Translations under genes and position numbers: made by a program | Notes under the pieces: model-generated | Told to the model about the DNA's origin: nothing | What the model saw: the letters and a program-made list of their open reading frames with translations, nothing else | Database searches by the model: none | Shown here: positions 43,021-53,989 of the stretch, in pieces | How the letters are laid out: every line of letters starts with the position of its first letter | How positions within the stretch are numbered: position 1 is the first letter of the stretch | Source: Acidobacteriota bacterium | Lineage (GTDB): Bacteria > Acidobacteriota > Aminicenantia > Aminicenantales > Saccharicenantaceae | Direction of reading: 5' to 3' | Length of the DNA: 64,000 nt | Assembly (NCBI GenBank): GCA_028749115.1 | Contig: JAQURD010000006.1 | Location: 82,008 to 146,007, forward strand

Positions 43021-44112
43021 ATGAATCTAAGAAGAAAGATTACAAGAAGCAGAAAGCCGGCTCTGGCTGGGTGGCTCCTGGTTCTGGCTATTGGCCTGCT
43101 GGGGTTAGTAACGAGCCAGGCGCAAGCCCAGCAAAAGTTTTCAACCACCATCTACCTTGATTACACTTATTATCTCTCCAATAAAGGACCGATTACCAAT
43201 CCGGCCGGCAATGAGACTTTTAAGAACAATTTTTTCACCTTCCGCCGGGCCTATTTCCGCTACGACAACAAAATTAACAATCACTTAAGCTTCCGGCTGA
43301 CCTTCGACGGAGAATATGTCAAAGCAACCGATGCTCAGGGAAAAAATGATGATAAGTTCAGGCCGTTTGTCAAACATCTCTACTTTCAGTTGACTGACAT
43401 AATTCCCAACTCAGATATCAAAGTCGGAATGGCCGATACCCTCACTTTTAAACTGGCTGAGGACCGCTGGGGTTACCGTAGTGTGGCCAAGACCCTGCTC
43501 GACAATTTTAAGGATGTTACCGGCAAAGAGATTGATGCCTCCAGTGCTGATCTGGGTGTCAGCCTGGCCGGGAAAATCGCCAGGCCCTTGCGCTATGGTT
43601 TCATGGTTACCAACGGAGCAGGCTATTCCCATCCGGAAGGCGACAAGTACAAGAAACTCATGGGCCAGATTCAGCTTATTCCCCTGCCCGGCCTGTCCAT
43701 TGTTGGTTATGCTGATTATGAAAAACAGGCACCAGGAGCTAAGGCTTTAACTTATAAGGGCGATCTTTACCTGGAAGCAATTAAGAAGCTGGTGGTCGGG
43801 GCTGAATATTTCGTTTACCGCAATGATCTCAATACAGTCAATATTGATGAACGCTATGATCGAACCGGTTATTCCATTTTTGGCCGCTATACAGCTATTC
43901 AGGACAAACTCAATGTCTTTGCCCGCTTTGACCGTTATGAGCCAAATAACAAACTCTCCCAGGATGAAATCAATTTAGTCATAGCTGGCCTGGACTGGGC
44001 TCCGATCCACAGCAGCCTCAAGATTCAACCCAATCTCTGGTTCTACAACTACACTGACCCGGCCAAAAAGGATGATGTAGTTTTTAATCTAACTTTTATG
44101 ATGGCTTTTTAA
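43021..44112 (+). CDS. Outer-membrane porin, probably phosphate-selective (OprO/OprP-like)
   Basis: A 363-residue protein with a signal peptide (about 1-39, ending TSQAQA). A beta-barrel follows whose strands include FFTFRRAYFRYDNKINNHLS, typical of the phosphate-selective porin O/P family, and it ends FMMAF with a terminal Phe. AGGAGG lies 4 nt before the ATG. It is the first gene after the Pho-box-like array and precedes pstS by 24 nt. It is therefore expected to pass phosphate through the outer membrane for the Pst transporter; ion selectivity is inferred from context. Confidence 0.85.
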   Translation: MNLRRKITRSRKPALAGWLLVLAIGLLGLVTSQAQAQQKFSTTIYLDYTYYLSNKGPITNPAGNETFKNNFFTFRRAYFRYDNKINNHLSFRLTFDGEYVKATDAQGKNDDKFRPFVKHLYFQLTDIIPNSDIKVGMADTLTFKLAEDRWGYRSVAKTLLDNFKDVTGKEIDASSADLGVSLAGKIARPLRYGFMVTNGAGYSHPEGDKYKKLMGQIQLIPLPGLSIVGYADYEKQAPGAKALTYKGDLYLEAIKKLVVGAEYFVYRNDLNTVNIDERYDRTGYSIFGRYTAIQDKLNVFARFDRYEPNNKLSQDEINLVIAGLDWAPIHSSLKIQPNLWFYNYTDPAKKDDVVFNLTFMMAF

Positions 44113-44136
44113 TCATGATTTAAAAAGGAGAAAAAC

Positions 44137-45075
44137 ATGAAAGGACAATCTAAAATCAAAAAACACCAGAAACCGGTGGCCTGGCTTTTAACTGCCGGCT
44201 TGAGTCTGATTCTATTAGCTGTCTTCCTGGTTTCACCAGTCTCAGCCCAGAGAAAAATGGTTCAGATTAAAGGTTCTGACACCATGGTCAACTTAGTCCA
44301 GATTCTGGCCGAAGAATACATGACCAAATATCCGGGCACCGCTCTGGCTGTAGTCGGTGGCGGCTCGGGAACCGGTATTGCCGCCATTATCAACGGCACC
44401 TGTGACCTGGCCAACCATTCTCGCGACTGGAAGAAATCAGAGTTAGACCTGGCCTATGAAAAAGGCGTTAGACCCAGAATTTTTGCCATTGCTGTTGATG
44501 CCCTGAGTATCGTGGTCAATGAGAAAAACCCGATTGACACCTTAACTATGGCTCAAGTTGGCTCAATTTTCCGGGGTGAAATAAAAAACTGGAAAGTGCT
44601 GGGCGGGCCGGACGGAAAAATTTCACTCTACGGCCGGCAGTCTAACTCCGGCACCTATTCTTTCCTGCAGGAACATGTCTTGAACAATAAGAACTATTCC
44701 CCTGAGGTGAAAGAAATGAATGGCAATGCCCAGATTATAGAAGCGGTCACCCAGGATGCAGCTGGTATTGGTTACGTGGGAGTTGGTTATGTTTATGATG
44801 ACAGGGGCCAGTTAAGAAAAGGAATAAAAGTTTTAAAAATCAAAAAAGATGAAAATTCCCCTGAATATTCACCACTTGATAAAGACGCGGTCTATTCAGC
44901 TAAATACGCTATTTCCCGGCCGCTCTATCAATCCACTAACGGGAAACCTTCAGCTGCGGTCAGTCAGTTTCTCCAGTTTGAACTCAGCCCGGAAGGCCAG
45001 GCTATCGTTGAAAGAGAAGGCTTCTTCCGGATCGGAAAAGACTTAATGGAACAGAACGAGAAGAATCTAAGATAA
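44137..45075 (+). CDS. pstS: Phosphate ABC transporter substrate-binding protein
   Basis: The periplasmic phosphate-binding protein of the Pst system, 312 residues, with a signal peptide (about 1-38, ending SPVSA). Phosphate-site segments are IKGSDTMVNL, VVGGGSGTGIAAIINGTCD and GRQSNSGTYSF, which supply the usual Ser, Thr, Asp and Arg contacts. AGGAG precedes the ATG. It is followed by pstC after 25 nt. Confidence 0.95.
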   Translation: MKGQSKIKKHQKPVAWLLTAGLSLILLAVFLVSPVSAQRKMVQIKGSDTMVNLVQILAEEYMTKYPGTALAVVGGGSGTGIAAIINGTCDLANHSRDWKKSELDLAYEKGVRPRIFAIAVDALSIVVNEKNPIDTLTMAQVGSIFRGEIKNWKVLGGPDGKISLYGRQSNSGTYSFLQEHVLNNKNYSPEVKEMNGNAQIIEAVTQDAAGIGYVGVGYVYDDRGQLRKGIKVLKIKKDENSPEYSPLDKDAVYSAKYAISRPLYQSTNGKPSAAVSQFLQFELSPEGQAIVEREGFFRIGKDLMEQNEKNLR

Positions 45076-45100
45076 AAGTGATCATCAAGGCAGTAAGAAA

Positions 45101-46006
45101 ATGAGATCGGTCAAGAAGAAGGGCGTCTTTGGAGATGTAAGAGAAGGCTTCATTCACCGGCTTTTTCAGGCCAGTGGGATGCTAGCCATTCTCATTCTGG
45201 CTGGTATTCTGGCCCTTCTTCTTTACACTTCGGTTCCGGCTTTTAAAGAGATTGGTTTTAAGGAGTTTCTGACCTCGACCCGCTGGGATCCGACTTCACC
45301 CGAGAAACCCGAATATGGCTTTCTGTCCATGCTGGCCAGCACGGTTATGATTACCATGGGAGCTATGCTCCTCGCTTTTCCCCTGGGGGTGGCTGTTGCT
45401 TCGTATCTTTCCGATGTAGCTTCTCCCCGGGTAAGGGAAATTGTCAAACCCATAGTCGAATTGCTGGCAGCTATACCTTCGGTGGTAGTTGGTTTTATTG
45501 GCCTGAACCTGGTCGGCCCTTTTCTGGCCAGAATTTTCAATCTCAGTAACGGGCTGAATGCTCTCAATGGCAGCCTGCTTCTGGCTATTATGGCTTTACC
45601 CACTATCATCAGTATTTCTGAGGATTCGCTGAATGCCGTCCCGGCCGCCTACTCTGAAGCTTCCCTGGCTCTGGGTGCCAATGTCTGGCAGACTCTGATT
45701 AAGATAAAAATCCCGGCGGCGGCCTCCGGCATAATGGCCTCCTTAATGCTGGGTATGGGACGGGCTATAGGCGAAACCATGACGGTTCTGATGGCGACAG
45801 GCAATGCCCGGGCTTTCCCTCATGGTTTTCTTCAATCAGTTAGAACCTTGACCGCTAACATTGCTATCGAGCTGGGGGAGGTCCCGTTTTTCTCAACTCA
45901 TTATTACGCTCTCTTTGCTCTTGGACTGGTTCTTTTCCTGATAACATTTTTCATTAACCTGTCAGCTGACGTCATTCTGGAAAAACAGAAGAGGAAACTT
46001 CAGTGA
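45101..46006 (+). CDS. pstC: Phosphate ABC transporter permease PstC
   Basis: An inner-membrane permease of 301 residues with about six hydrophobic helices (first at about 24-44). The family segments PIVELLAAIPSVVVGFIGL and EASLALGANVWQTLIKIKIP are present; the second is the EAA loop that contacts PstB. GMGRAIGETMTVLMATG is typical of PstC. The start has a weak site. It overlaps pstA by 4 nt (GTGA). Confidence 0.94.
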   Translation: MRSVKKKGVFGDVREGFIHRLFQASGMLAILILAGILALLLYTSVPAFKEIGFKEFLTSTRWDPTSPEKPEYGFLSMLASTVMITMGAMLLAFPLGVAVASYLSDVASPRVREIVKPIVELLAAIPSVVVGFIGLNLVGPFLARIFNLSNGLNALNGSLLLAIMALPTIISISEDSLNAVPAAYSEASLALGANVWQTLIKIKIPAAASGIMASLMLGMGRAIGETMTVLMATGNARAFPHGFLQSVRTLTANIAIELGEVPFFSTHYYALFALGLVLFLITFFINLSADVILEKQKRKLQ

Positions 46007-46887
46007 AAACTTCGGTCAGAAAAAGCAGAAAGAACTCTAAGACCCAGCTCACTCAGTTTCTGGGCTTTTTGGTCCTCCGGCTCTCTGTTTATCTCGTTTT
46101 GTTTGTTCTCATCTATTTCTTATACGATGTTTTGAGCCATGGGTCTAAGGTCATTTCCTGGGAATTTTTAAGCCAGGCCCCCAGGAAGGGCATGACCGAA
46201 GGCGGTATCTTCCCGGCTATTTTTGGCACTTTCTTAGTGACCCTGATTACCGCGGCCGTGTCGGTTCCTCTGGGTATGGCAGCTGCCATCTATCTCAATG
46301 AATACGCCCGGGCCGGGCGGCTGACCAGGTTGATCAGATTGTCGATCAGGAATCTGGCTGGAGTTCCTTCAGTCGTCTATGGCTTATTTGGGGTGATATT
46401 ATTTGTCAACCTGATGAAGCTTGGTACTTCACTTTTGTCCGCTGGTTTAACTCTGGCTTTACTGACTTTACCCTGGACAATTACGGCCAGCGAAGAAGCG
46501 CTCAAAACGGTGCCAGATTCTTACCGCGAGGGAGCCCTGGCCCTGGGGGCTACTAAGTGGCAGATGATCAGAACCAATGTCTTACCTTATTCGATTCCAG
46601 GCATGCTGACCGGGGCTATTCTTGGCCTGGCCAGAGCTGCCGGGGAAACCGCTCCCATCATGTTTACCGGCGTAGCCTTCTACCTGCCATTTCTGCCTGC
46701 TTCCTTAAAAGATCAGTTCATGGCTCTTCCCTATCATCTTTATGTCATGGCTACCCAGCATCATTCCCTGGACAGAGCTAAATCCTTAGCCTATGGGACA
46801 GCTCTGGTTCTTATTGTCTTTGTGATTCTTTTTAACCTGACGGCAGTTATCATCAGGTCAAGACTCAGGCGAAAGTGGAAAAATTGA
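46003..46887 (+). CDS. pstA: Phosphate ABC transporter permease PstA
   Basis: The second Pst permease, 294 residues, about six hydrophobic helices. Its EAA loop reads [21 protein letters not shown]. Other typical segments are [34 protein letters not shown] and [16 protein letters not shown]. It starts with GTG overlapping the pstC stop by 4 nt and leads directly into pstB. Confidence 0.94.
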   Translation: MKTSVRKSRKNSKTQLTQFLGFLVLRLSVYLVLFVLIYFLYDVLSHGSKVISWEFLSQAPRKGMTEGGIFPAIFGTFLVTLITAAVSVPLGMAAAIYLNEYARAGRLTRLIRLSIRNLAGVPSVVYGLFGVILFVNLMKLGTSLLSAGLTLALLTLPWTITASEEALKTVPDSYREGALALGATKWQMIRTNVLPYSIPGMLTGAILGLARAAGETAPIMFTGVAFYLPFLPASLKDQFMALPYHLYVMATQHHSLDRAKSLAYGTALVLIVFVILFNLTAVIIRSRLRRKWKN

Positions 46888-46889
46888 TC

Positions 46890-47672
46890 ATGGACAAAAC
46901 AAATATCCATGCAGGTTACAAGCCCAAAATATTGGTTGAAGATCTGAATCTTTATTATGGTCAGAAACAGGTCCTGAAAAGTATCAACCTGGCCATTCCA
47001 GAAAATCAGGTTACAGCCATTATCGGTCCTTCCGGCTGCGGCAAATCCACTTTTATCCGGGCTCTTAACCGGATGAATGACCTCATTCCAGAAGCCAGGG
47101 TGGAAGGTAAAATCTTAATAGATGATGAGAATATTTACGACCCGGATATTGATTTAGTCGCTCTGCGTAAAAAGGTAGGCATGGTTTTCCAGAAACCAAA
47201 TCCTTTCCCTAAATCAATTTTTGATAACGTTGCTTATGGCTTAACCATTGGTCATCACCGACCTAAAGCCGAGCTGGAAAAAGTGGTTGAAAAAAGCCTG
47301 CGGCAGGCAGCTTTGTGGGAAGAGATCAAAGACCGTTTAGAGCAGAATGCCCTGAAGCTGTCCGGCGGCCAGCAGCAGAGGTTATGTATTGCCCGGACTC
47401 TGGCCGTCGAGCCAGAGATCATTCTCTTTGATGAGCCCTGTTCAGCCATAGATCCTATCGCCACCTCCAAAGTCGAAGAACTCATTCATCAACTTAAGAA
47501 GAATTACACAGTGGTCATTGTCACTCATAATATGCAGCAGGCAGCCCGGGTATCTGATTTTACGGCTTTTCTCTGGCTGGGGGAACTTATTGAGTTTGAC
47601 CGGACTGACAAGATCTTTACCAACCCGGCCAATAAACTAACCGAAGATTATATAACTGGAAGATTTGGATGA
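46890..47672 (+). CDS. pstB: Phosphate ABC transporter ATP-binding protein
   Basis: The ATPase of the Pst transporter. Walker [10 protein letters not shown], signature [15 protein letters not shown], Walker [14 protein letters not shown] and switch [11 protein letters not shown] are intact in 260 residues. PstB-typical features are [21 protein letters not shown] and the final DYITGRFG. I use ATG 46890, just after the pstA stop; GTG 46875 would overlap pstA by 13 nt and is a possible start. Confidence 0.96.
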   Translation: MDKTNIHAGYKPKILVEDLNLYYGQKQVLKSINLAIPENQVTAIIGPSGCGKSTFIRALNRMNDLIPEARVEGKILIDDENIYDPDIDLVALRKKVGMVFQKPNPFPKSIFDNVAYGLTIGHHRPKAELEKVVEKSLRQAALWEEIKDRLEQNALKLSGGQQQRLCIARTLAVEPEIILFDEPCSAIDPIATSKVEELIHQLKKNYTVVIVTHNMQQAARVSDFTAFLWLGELIEFDRTDKIFTNPANKLTEDYITGRFG

Positions 47673-47685
47673 TTGGGAAATAAGA

Positions 47686-48360
47686 ATGACCGAAAGAACT
47701 TTCGACCTGGAATTAAATGAGCTCCGGGAAAAAGTCGCTTATCTGGCCGGAATAACCAGTCGGGTACTGGATACGTCCAGCCAGCTATTGACAGAACAGG
47801 ATCTATCTTTGAGACCAGAAATAGTCAGGCTGGAAAAGGAGTCCGACCTGCTGGAAAATGGAATCCAGGAAAAGGCCTCCACCCTGATGGCCCGCTATCA
47901 GCCGGTAGCAGTTGACCTCCGATTCCTTCTCGTTTCAATAAACATCGCCCATGAGCTGGAAAGAATCCCTGATCAGTGCCTGAATCTTGTTCAGCGTCTG
48001 GAGGAGGTCAGGGCTTTTCTACCGGTAAAACTACCGGCAGAACTTTATGAAATGGTTTCCAGAGTAAAGGAAATGTTAACCATGGCTGTGGAGGCCTATC
48101 TCCAGAGAGAAGACAGGTTGGCCAGCCAGACTATCGGCCTCGACGTTTTTGTCGATGACCTTAAAACCCTGGTCATGAATAAGTACCTTGGCCGGGTCAA
48201 TACAAAAGAGATAGATCCGGTCCTGGCTGTTTTCTTTATCCTCTTAAGCCGGCATCTGGAAAAAATAGGAGATCTGGCCAAAAACATCGCTGAAGAAGCT
48301 TATTATTTAGCCCGGGGAGAGTTTATCAAGCATCTTCGGCTGTCCGGCCCCGGCCATTAG
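47686..48360 (+). CDS. phoU: Phosphate signalling protein PhoU
   Basis: A cytoplasmic regulator linking Pst activity to the Pho two-component system. Its 224 residues form two three-helix repeats. Repeat one contains LVSINIAHELERIPDQCLNL, and repeat two LLSRHLEKIGDLAKNIAEEA, carrying the E/DxxR/D metal-binding motifs. ATG 47686 gives the usual MTERTFDLELNELRE N-terminus and lies just after pstB; a TTG seven codons earlier is less likely. It is followed by 369 nt without a gene, containing the large RNA candidate. Confidence 0.93.
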   Translation: MTERTFDLELNELREKVAYLAGITSRVLDTSSQLLTEQDLSLRPEIVRLEKESDLLENGIQEKASTLMARYQPVAVDLRFLLVSINIAHELERIPDQCLNLVQRLEEVRAFLPVKLPAELYEMVSRVKEMLTMAVEAYLQREDRLASQTIGLDVFVDDLKTLVMNKYLGRVNTKEIDPVLAVFFILLSRHLEKIGDLAKNIAEEAYYLARGEFIKHLRLSGPGH

Positions 48361-48417
48361 AGGTCCATCCTGAGGATTGAAAGGAAGCATCTTTAAATCT
48401 GTGATTCCTGATAGAGG

Positions 48418-48639
48418 TGGAGGAGGTTATCCTGATGCCCCACTAGGAGAGGGAACCCGAATACCCTGAAGGGGAGTTGATGTCCACTGCCAACCCTCGC
48501 CTTGCTCTCTGCCTGGCTTTGTTGGCATTCTGTATATAACCAGGAGGAGATATCCCCTGGGCCTCCTTTCAAGAACCGGCTTTTTAGACGGGGGAACCGA
48601 CAGGACTGTTTCCCCGGGGGCAGGGGATAGCCTCCTCCA
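48418..48639 (+). ncRNA. Large structured RNA candidate between phoU and phoB
   Basis: The ends pair over 15 bp: TGGAGGAGGTTATCC (48418-48432) with GGATAGCCTCCTCCA (48625-48639), with one G-T wobble. After a small internal loop, TGCCCC (48436-48441) pairs with GGGGCA (48617-48622). Inside are GCCAAC/GTTGGC (48489-48526), the hairpin CCAGG-A-GGA-GATA-TCC-CCTGG (48540-48560) and GGGGAAC/GTTTCCCC (48591-48615). Three to four U/G wobbles could extend the closing stem outward. I do not see the conserved blocks of RNase P RNA, tmRNA, SRP RNA or common riboswitches. It could be a trans-acting RNA or a phoB leader. Confidence 0.45.
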
Positions 48640-48729
48640 TTTTATCGAATCACACAAAAAATTAGCTTACAAGTTGAAATAGACAATGGCTGACTAAAAT
48701 CGTATAAAGATATCAAGGGAATAGTTTCA

Positions 48730-49416
48730 ATGGTCAGAACTATAGCCGTTCTGGATGATGAAGAAGATATCCTAAAGCTGTTGCGAACTTATCTGACCAA
48801 AGCCGGCTTTAAGGTCGAAGCCCTGGCTGAACCGGAAGATTTTTTAAAGACTGTCGCCCATCACCCGCCAGACTTAATCCTTCTTGATCTGATGCTTCCC
48901 GGAACTGATGGTCTGGAAATTTGCCGTCATCTTAAAAAAAGGCCGGAAACAGCTTCAATTCCTATCATCATGCTGACTGCCAGAGCCCAGGAAGCTGACC
49001 GGGTAACCGGACTTGAGCTCGGCGCTGATGATTATGTCACCAAGCCATTTTCTCTCCGCGAGCTCGAAGCCAGAATAAAAGCCGTCCTCCGGCGCCAGGA
49101 AGCTGTTAGCCCGGGCTCAGCCAGGAAAATTCTGGCCGGTGGCAAGCTGGTTATTGATTCCGAACAACATGAAGTTAGAGTTAACGGCCAGCCGATAGAG
49201 CTCTCTCTAGCTGAATTCAAGATTTTAGAATTACTGGCTTCCAGACCGCGCCGGGTTTTTAGCCGGGATGAGATTTTAGATCATCTCTGGGGGCAGGAGA
49301 AAGTGGTCGTCACCCGAACAGTTGATGTCCACATCCGCCACCTGCGGCAGAAACTTGGCAAGCTATCCTCGCTTATTCAGAGTGTCAGAGGCCTCGGCTA
49401 TAAATTCGAAGAATAA
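48730..49416 (+). CDS. phoB: PhoB-like OmpR-family response regulator
   Basis: A 228-residue two-domain regulator. The receiver domain has acidic DDEED, the phosphoacceptor Asp in LILLDLMLPGTDG (about residue 54), the switch LTARAQEADRV and KPFSLRELEARI. The C-terminal OmpR-type winged helix includes ELSLAEFKILELLASRPRRV, VDVHIRHLRQKLG and VRGLGYKFEE. Its position after pstSCAB-phoU makes phosphate control the natural role. No sensor kinase (PhoR) gene follows; the next gene is convergent. AAGGGA lies 9 nt before the ATG. Confidence 0.92.
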   Translation: MVRTIAVLDDEEDILKLLRTYLTKAGFKVEALAEPEDFLKTVAHHPPDLILLDLMLPGTDGLEICRHLKKRPETASIPIIMLTARAQEADRVTGLELGADDYVTKPFSLRELEARIKAVLRRQEAVSPGSARKILAGGKLVIDSEQHEVRVNGQPIELSLAEFKILELLASRPRRVFSRDEILDHLWGQEKVVVTRTVDVHIRHLRQKLGKLSSLIQSVRGLGYKFEE

Positions 49417-49430
49417 TTCTAAAAAAGGCT

Positions 49431-49464
49431 GGAGTGTTACAAAATCCTAACCCGTAACACTTCC
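49431..49464 (-). terminator. Terminator candidate of the SH3/beta-barrel gene
   Basis: On the minus strand GGAAGTGTTAC and GTAACACTCC form a 10-bp stem (one bulge) with a 13-nt loop, followed four nucleotides later by TTTTTT. It lies about 67 nt downstream of the 49531 stop and just after the convergent phoB, so the hairpin may also help end phoB transcripts, though no T-run exists on the plus strand. Confidence 0.5.
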
Positions 49465-49530
49465 TGACGGCTGGATAAAAACAGCAGAACTTATAAAAGG
49501 GAAATTGGCCGGATGGGACTACTCATTAAC

Positions 49531-50745
49531 CTAAAATTTAAAACGGAGACCGATTTTCAGGCTGAAACCGGAATAATTAATTTCGGCTTTCCGCGGGTTT
49601 ATAACTCCAGGCTCAGCTGGCACCTGATTGCGGATAAAAAGAACGGGATAAGAAACGTTGGGCGAGGCTTGAACCTGCCAGTAATAAAGATTACCGCTCT
49701 CTGTCTCCTGAAATCCGTCAGAGTCGAGGTAAAGATTATTCCCGTCGAAATTATTAACCCTGGCTGCACGGTAAAAACCCTCTAAAAAGAAATGGCACCA
49801 GGAGGTAACCGGCCTGTTCAGACCAGCGGCCGCCAGCCAGCCAAAGGAATGCCCGGAAGCCCGGCCTGTCCAGCTCATCCAGTTCTCCTCAGGTGTATCT
49901 ACTGACTGGTAAACTGAATAAAAGTAATTAGCTTTGGCCAGATGATACTCAATTCCTGTTTTCAAATAAAAACGCTGTACCGGTTGAAACATTAAAGAAA
50001 TTCTCAAAGGTAAATCTTTAACCCCAACTTTTGTACAGACTGAATAATTTGTCCCGCTGGCGGTAAAATTAGCCATATTAGTTTTTGCCGGCTGGTAATA
50101 ATCAAATCCCAGACCGAGATGTAATCCAGGAAAAAACTTATAGAATAAATCGAGTCCATAACCCGGGCCCAAATGAAGTCCGGTCAGATCGGCCTTTCGG
50201 TTATAACCGAAAACCAGATAATAATAATTGGTCACACCCTCTGCTGCCTGATTTAAATCAGACGGTGAAAAATAAGTAATCAGTCCATGAACAGATAGTG
50301 AAATTTTTTTCAAGGGGGAAGCAGCTGACACACCCGACGCACTAGACTTACTGCTGGCTTCTGGCTGTTTTGCCGCCTTGACCGGCTCGGTTTTCCGGGT
50401 CTCAGCTGGTTTTTCGTTCTTCTTCGGCACAGCCTGGGCTAGGCCGGCAGGAGTTATCACCTCTACCAGGCTGTCATGAACATAGCCCCTGCCCGTTGTT
50501 CCATCAGCTTTTTCGAAAATAACTAAAAACCACTCGCCTTCTTTTTTTTCAACCACGAACTCGGTCCCTTGTGGCACCTGAAATAACATCTCACTGGCTA
50601 TATCCGGTTTAACCCGGATATTGGCCTGTTCTGAGACTACACGGACTTTTAATGTCTGGCTCCGGGCTGGAAGGCAAAGGGCTAACCAGCCTGAGCTTAA
50701 TAGACCCAGGATTAAACAGCAGATTATTTTTTTTATTTTAATCAT
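49531..50745 (-). CDS. Bacterial SH3 domain fused to an outer-membrane beta-barrel
   Basis: A 404-residue exported protein. After a signal peptide (about 1-30) comes a bacterial SH3 domain (residues 33-95: VSEQANIRVKPDIASEML and GYVHDSLVEV). A linker rich in Lys, Pro, Ala and Ser (about 100-150) follows, then a beta-barrel of Tyr- and Gly-rich strands (LHLGPGYGLDLFYKFFPGLH) ending GLRFKF with terminal Phe. SH3 domains of this kind usually bind cell-wall peptides, so the protein may tether outer membrane and peptidoglycan. ATG 50745 has AAGG 7 nt upstream; a TTG two codons earlier is possible. Confidence 0.8.
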   Translation of the reverse strand: MIKIKKIICCLILGLLSSGWLALCLPARSQTLKVRVVSEQANIRVKPDIASEMLFQVPQGTEFVVEKKEGEWFLVIFEKADGTTGRGYVHDSLVEVITPAGLAQAVPKKNEKPAETRKTEPVKAAKQPEASSKSSASGVSAASPLKKISLSVHGLITYFSPSDLNQAAEGVTNYYYLVFGYNRKADLTGLHLGPGYGLDLFYKFFPGLHLGLGFDYYQPAKTNMANFTASGTNYSVCTKVGVKDLPLRISLMFQPVQRFYLKTGIEYHLAKANYFYSVYQSVDTPEENWMSWTGRASGHSFGWLAAAGLNRPVTSWCHFFLEGFYRAARVNNFDGNNLYLDSDGFQETESGNLYYWQVQASPNVSYPVLFIRNQVPAEPGVINPRKAEINYSGFSLKIGLRFKF

Positions 50746-50955
50746 TATCAAACCTTAACATAAAGTATAAATCAAATAGAAGAAAAGCTAAACATAATCA
50801 GTGGTCCGGCAAATAGAAAGGAACTGGATTCTAGATAACCAGATGAATTTGATATCTTTAATCCGGAGCCGATAGCTAATTTTCCGGCGGCCAGTTGATT
50901 TTATCAAACATCAAACCGGTCTAAGGCCCCGGCAGATTTTTTAAATTAAAACTAT

Positions 50956-52825
<1,870 letters not shown>

Positions 52826-53989
52826 TTAATAGTCGCCGGAAAATTTTTCCAGTTCTCTAACCAGACTGTTATCAAAGAGGAACAAATTCTCTCCTGCCAT
52901 TCTGGCTTTTTCTGCTGCCCGGTTGTAGGCAGAGAGCAAAAGCCTGTAATCTCTGGCTACAGTTTTAGTTTCTTCCAACCCGAGGTATTTTTCCATCACA
53001 GAAAACATATCTGAACCGAGAACATAGGCCGGCCCCTGGAGTCCGCTCACCCATTTTTCAAATATTTCTTTCTGGCCGATTTCTCCTTTCATATTTAGCC
53101 GGATATCTTTTTCCGCTTCCTGGTAAAGTTCAGGCAGCCTGGAAAGGTTATGTTCCCACTCCGAAGCCAGCCTCATGGAGAATTCGCTTGAACTTGACTT
53201 CATCAACTGAAGGTTTTCTCTTACCCGGTTTATAAAATGCGTTGGCATACCTTCGCCAGCCAGTATCCCGGCTAGCATAATTCTTTCCTTATTTTTAACC
53301 TCAGACATATGTTTATCTGTGCAGTGGCTGAAGCCTGAATGATGCATCTCGTGAGCAAAAGTTTCGATTACATTCTGCACATCAATTTCACCGTTGGGTC
53401 TCTTGGGAAGCTGCAAAAGGTCATAGCCATTCTCTTCACCAACTGAAAAGGCACTAGAAGCTCCGAATAAGACCACATAGAAGTGATTACTTATATCTGC
53501 GTCCCCGGGCAGGTATTTTCCGGCCAGATCAAGAGCAGCCTCTCTCACCCGGGCCTCTTTCAATCTTTTAAGATCCTCTCTTAATCTTTCAGTATTATTC
53601 AGGGCCTGGAGCCAGAAACTTTGTCTCAAGCCAAATGCAGGCCGTGAACCATCTCCGCTCTTTATGGGTTTATCTGTCGGTATTCTGTTCAGAGCTTCAA
53701 GAATAAAATTAAGAAATATCTCTTCATCCCAATCTCTGAAACGTTGCCAGTGATGAATAATTGCCTGACATCCCTTAGTGGGAGCAACTTCGGCCATAAA
53801 ATACTTCCTGATCTTTCCCGGATCTGGTTCGTCTTTTAAGTATTCCAGCCAGTCTATCGCTTTCTCTGCCATCTCGTAGTCAACAGTGACAGTCGGCCCG
53901 GATAGTCTATGGCTGTTATCCTGGCTCTGACATTGAATGCAAAACAAAAAAACGGCTGATATTACTATAACCCACGCATACTTCTTCAT
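52826..53989 (-). CDS. Exported HExxH zinc-peptidase-like protein (DUF5700-like)
   Basis: A 387-residue protein with an N-terminal signal peptide (about 1-22; no good lipobox). The centre carries ETFAHEMHHSGFSH, an HExxH-type metal site (residues about 214-219), and a downstream GEGMPTHF whose Glu could be the third ligand, as in gluzincin-like enzymes. The remainder is helical and charged. It resembles the DUF5700/DUF2268 group of putative secreted peptidases; substrate unknown. AAGGAG precedes the ATG. It is a single gene with long untranslated flanks. Confidence 0.75.
   Translation of the reverse strand: MKKYAWVIVISAVFLFCIQCQSQDNSHRLSGPTVTVDYEMAEKAIDWLEYLKDEPDPGKIRKYFMAEVAPTKGCQAIIHHWQRFRDWDEEIFLNFILEALNRIPTDKPIKSGDGSRPAFGLRQSFWLQALNNTERLREDLKRLKEARVREAALDLAGKYLPGDADISNHFYVVLFGASSAFSVGEENGYDLLQLPKRPNGEIDVQNVIETFAHEMHHSGFSHCTDKHMSEVKNKERIMLAGILAGEGMPTHFINRVRENLQLMKSSSSEFSMRLASEWEHNLSRLPELYQEAEKDIRLNMKGEIGQKEIFEKWVSGLQGPAYVLGSDMFSVMEKYLGLEETKTVARDYRLLLSAYNRAAEKARMAGENLFLFDNSLVRELEKFSGDY

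Noticed and set aside
48418-48639. MITE or insertion element with 15-bp terminal inverted repeats
   Set aside because: No target-site duplication at the ends; the wobble pair and nested internal helices fit an RNA better, although a transposon origin is not fully excluded.
48418-48639. RNase P RNA, tmRNA, SRP RNA or 6S RNA
   Set aside because: The GAGGAAAGTCC block of RNase P, the tRNA-like ends of tmRNA and the GGAAGGAAGC-type loop of SRP RNA are absent; 6S would be one long hairpin, not several arms.
48427-48657. 76-codon minus-strand open frame over the RNA candidate
   Set aside because: Created by the paired G/C-rich arms; Pro/Arg/Gly-rich and without a start site. The RNA structure explains the region better.
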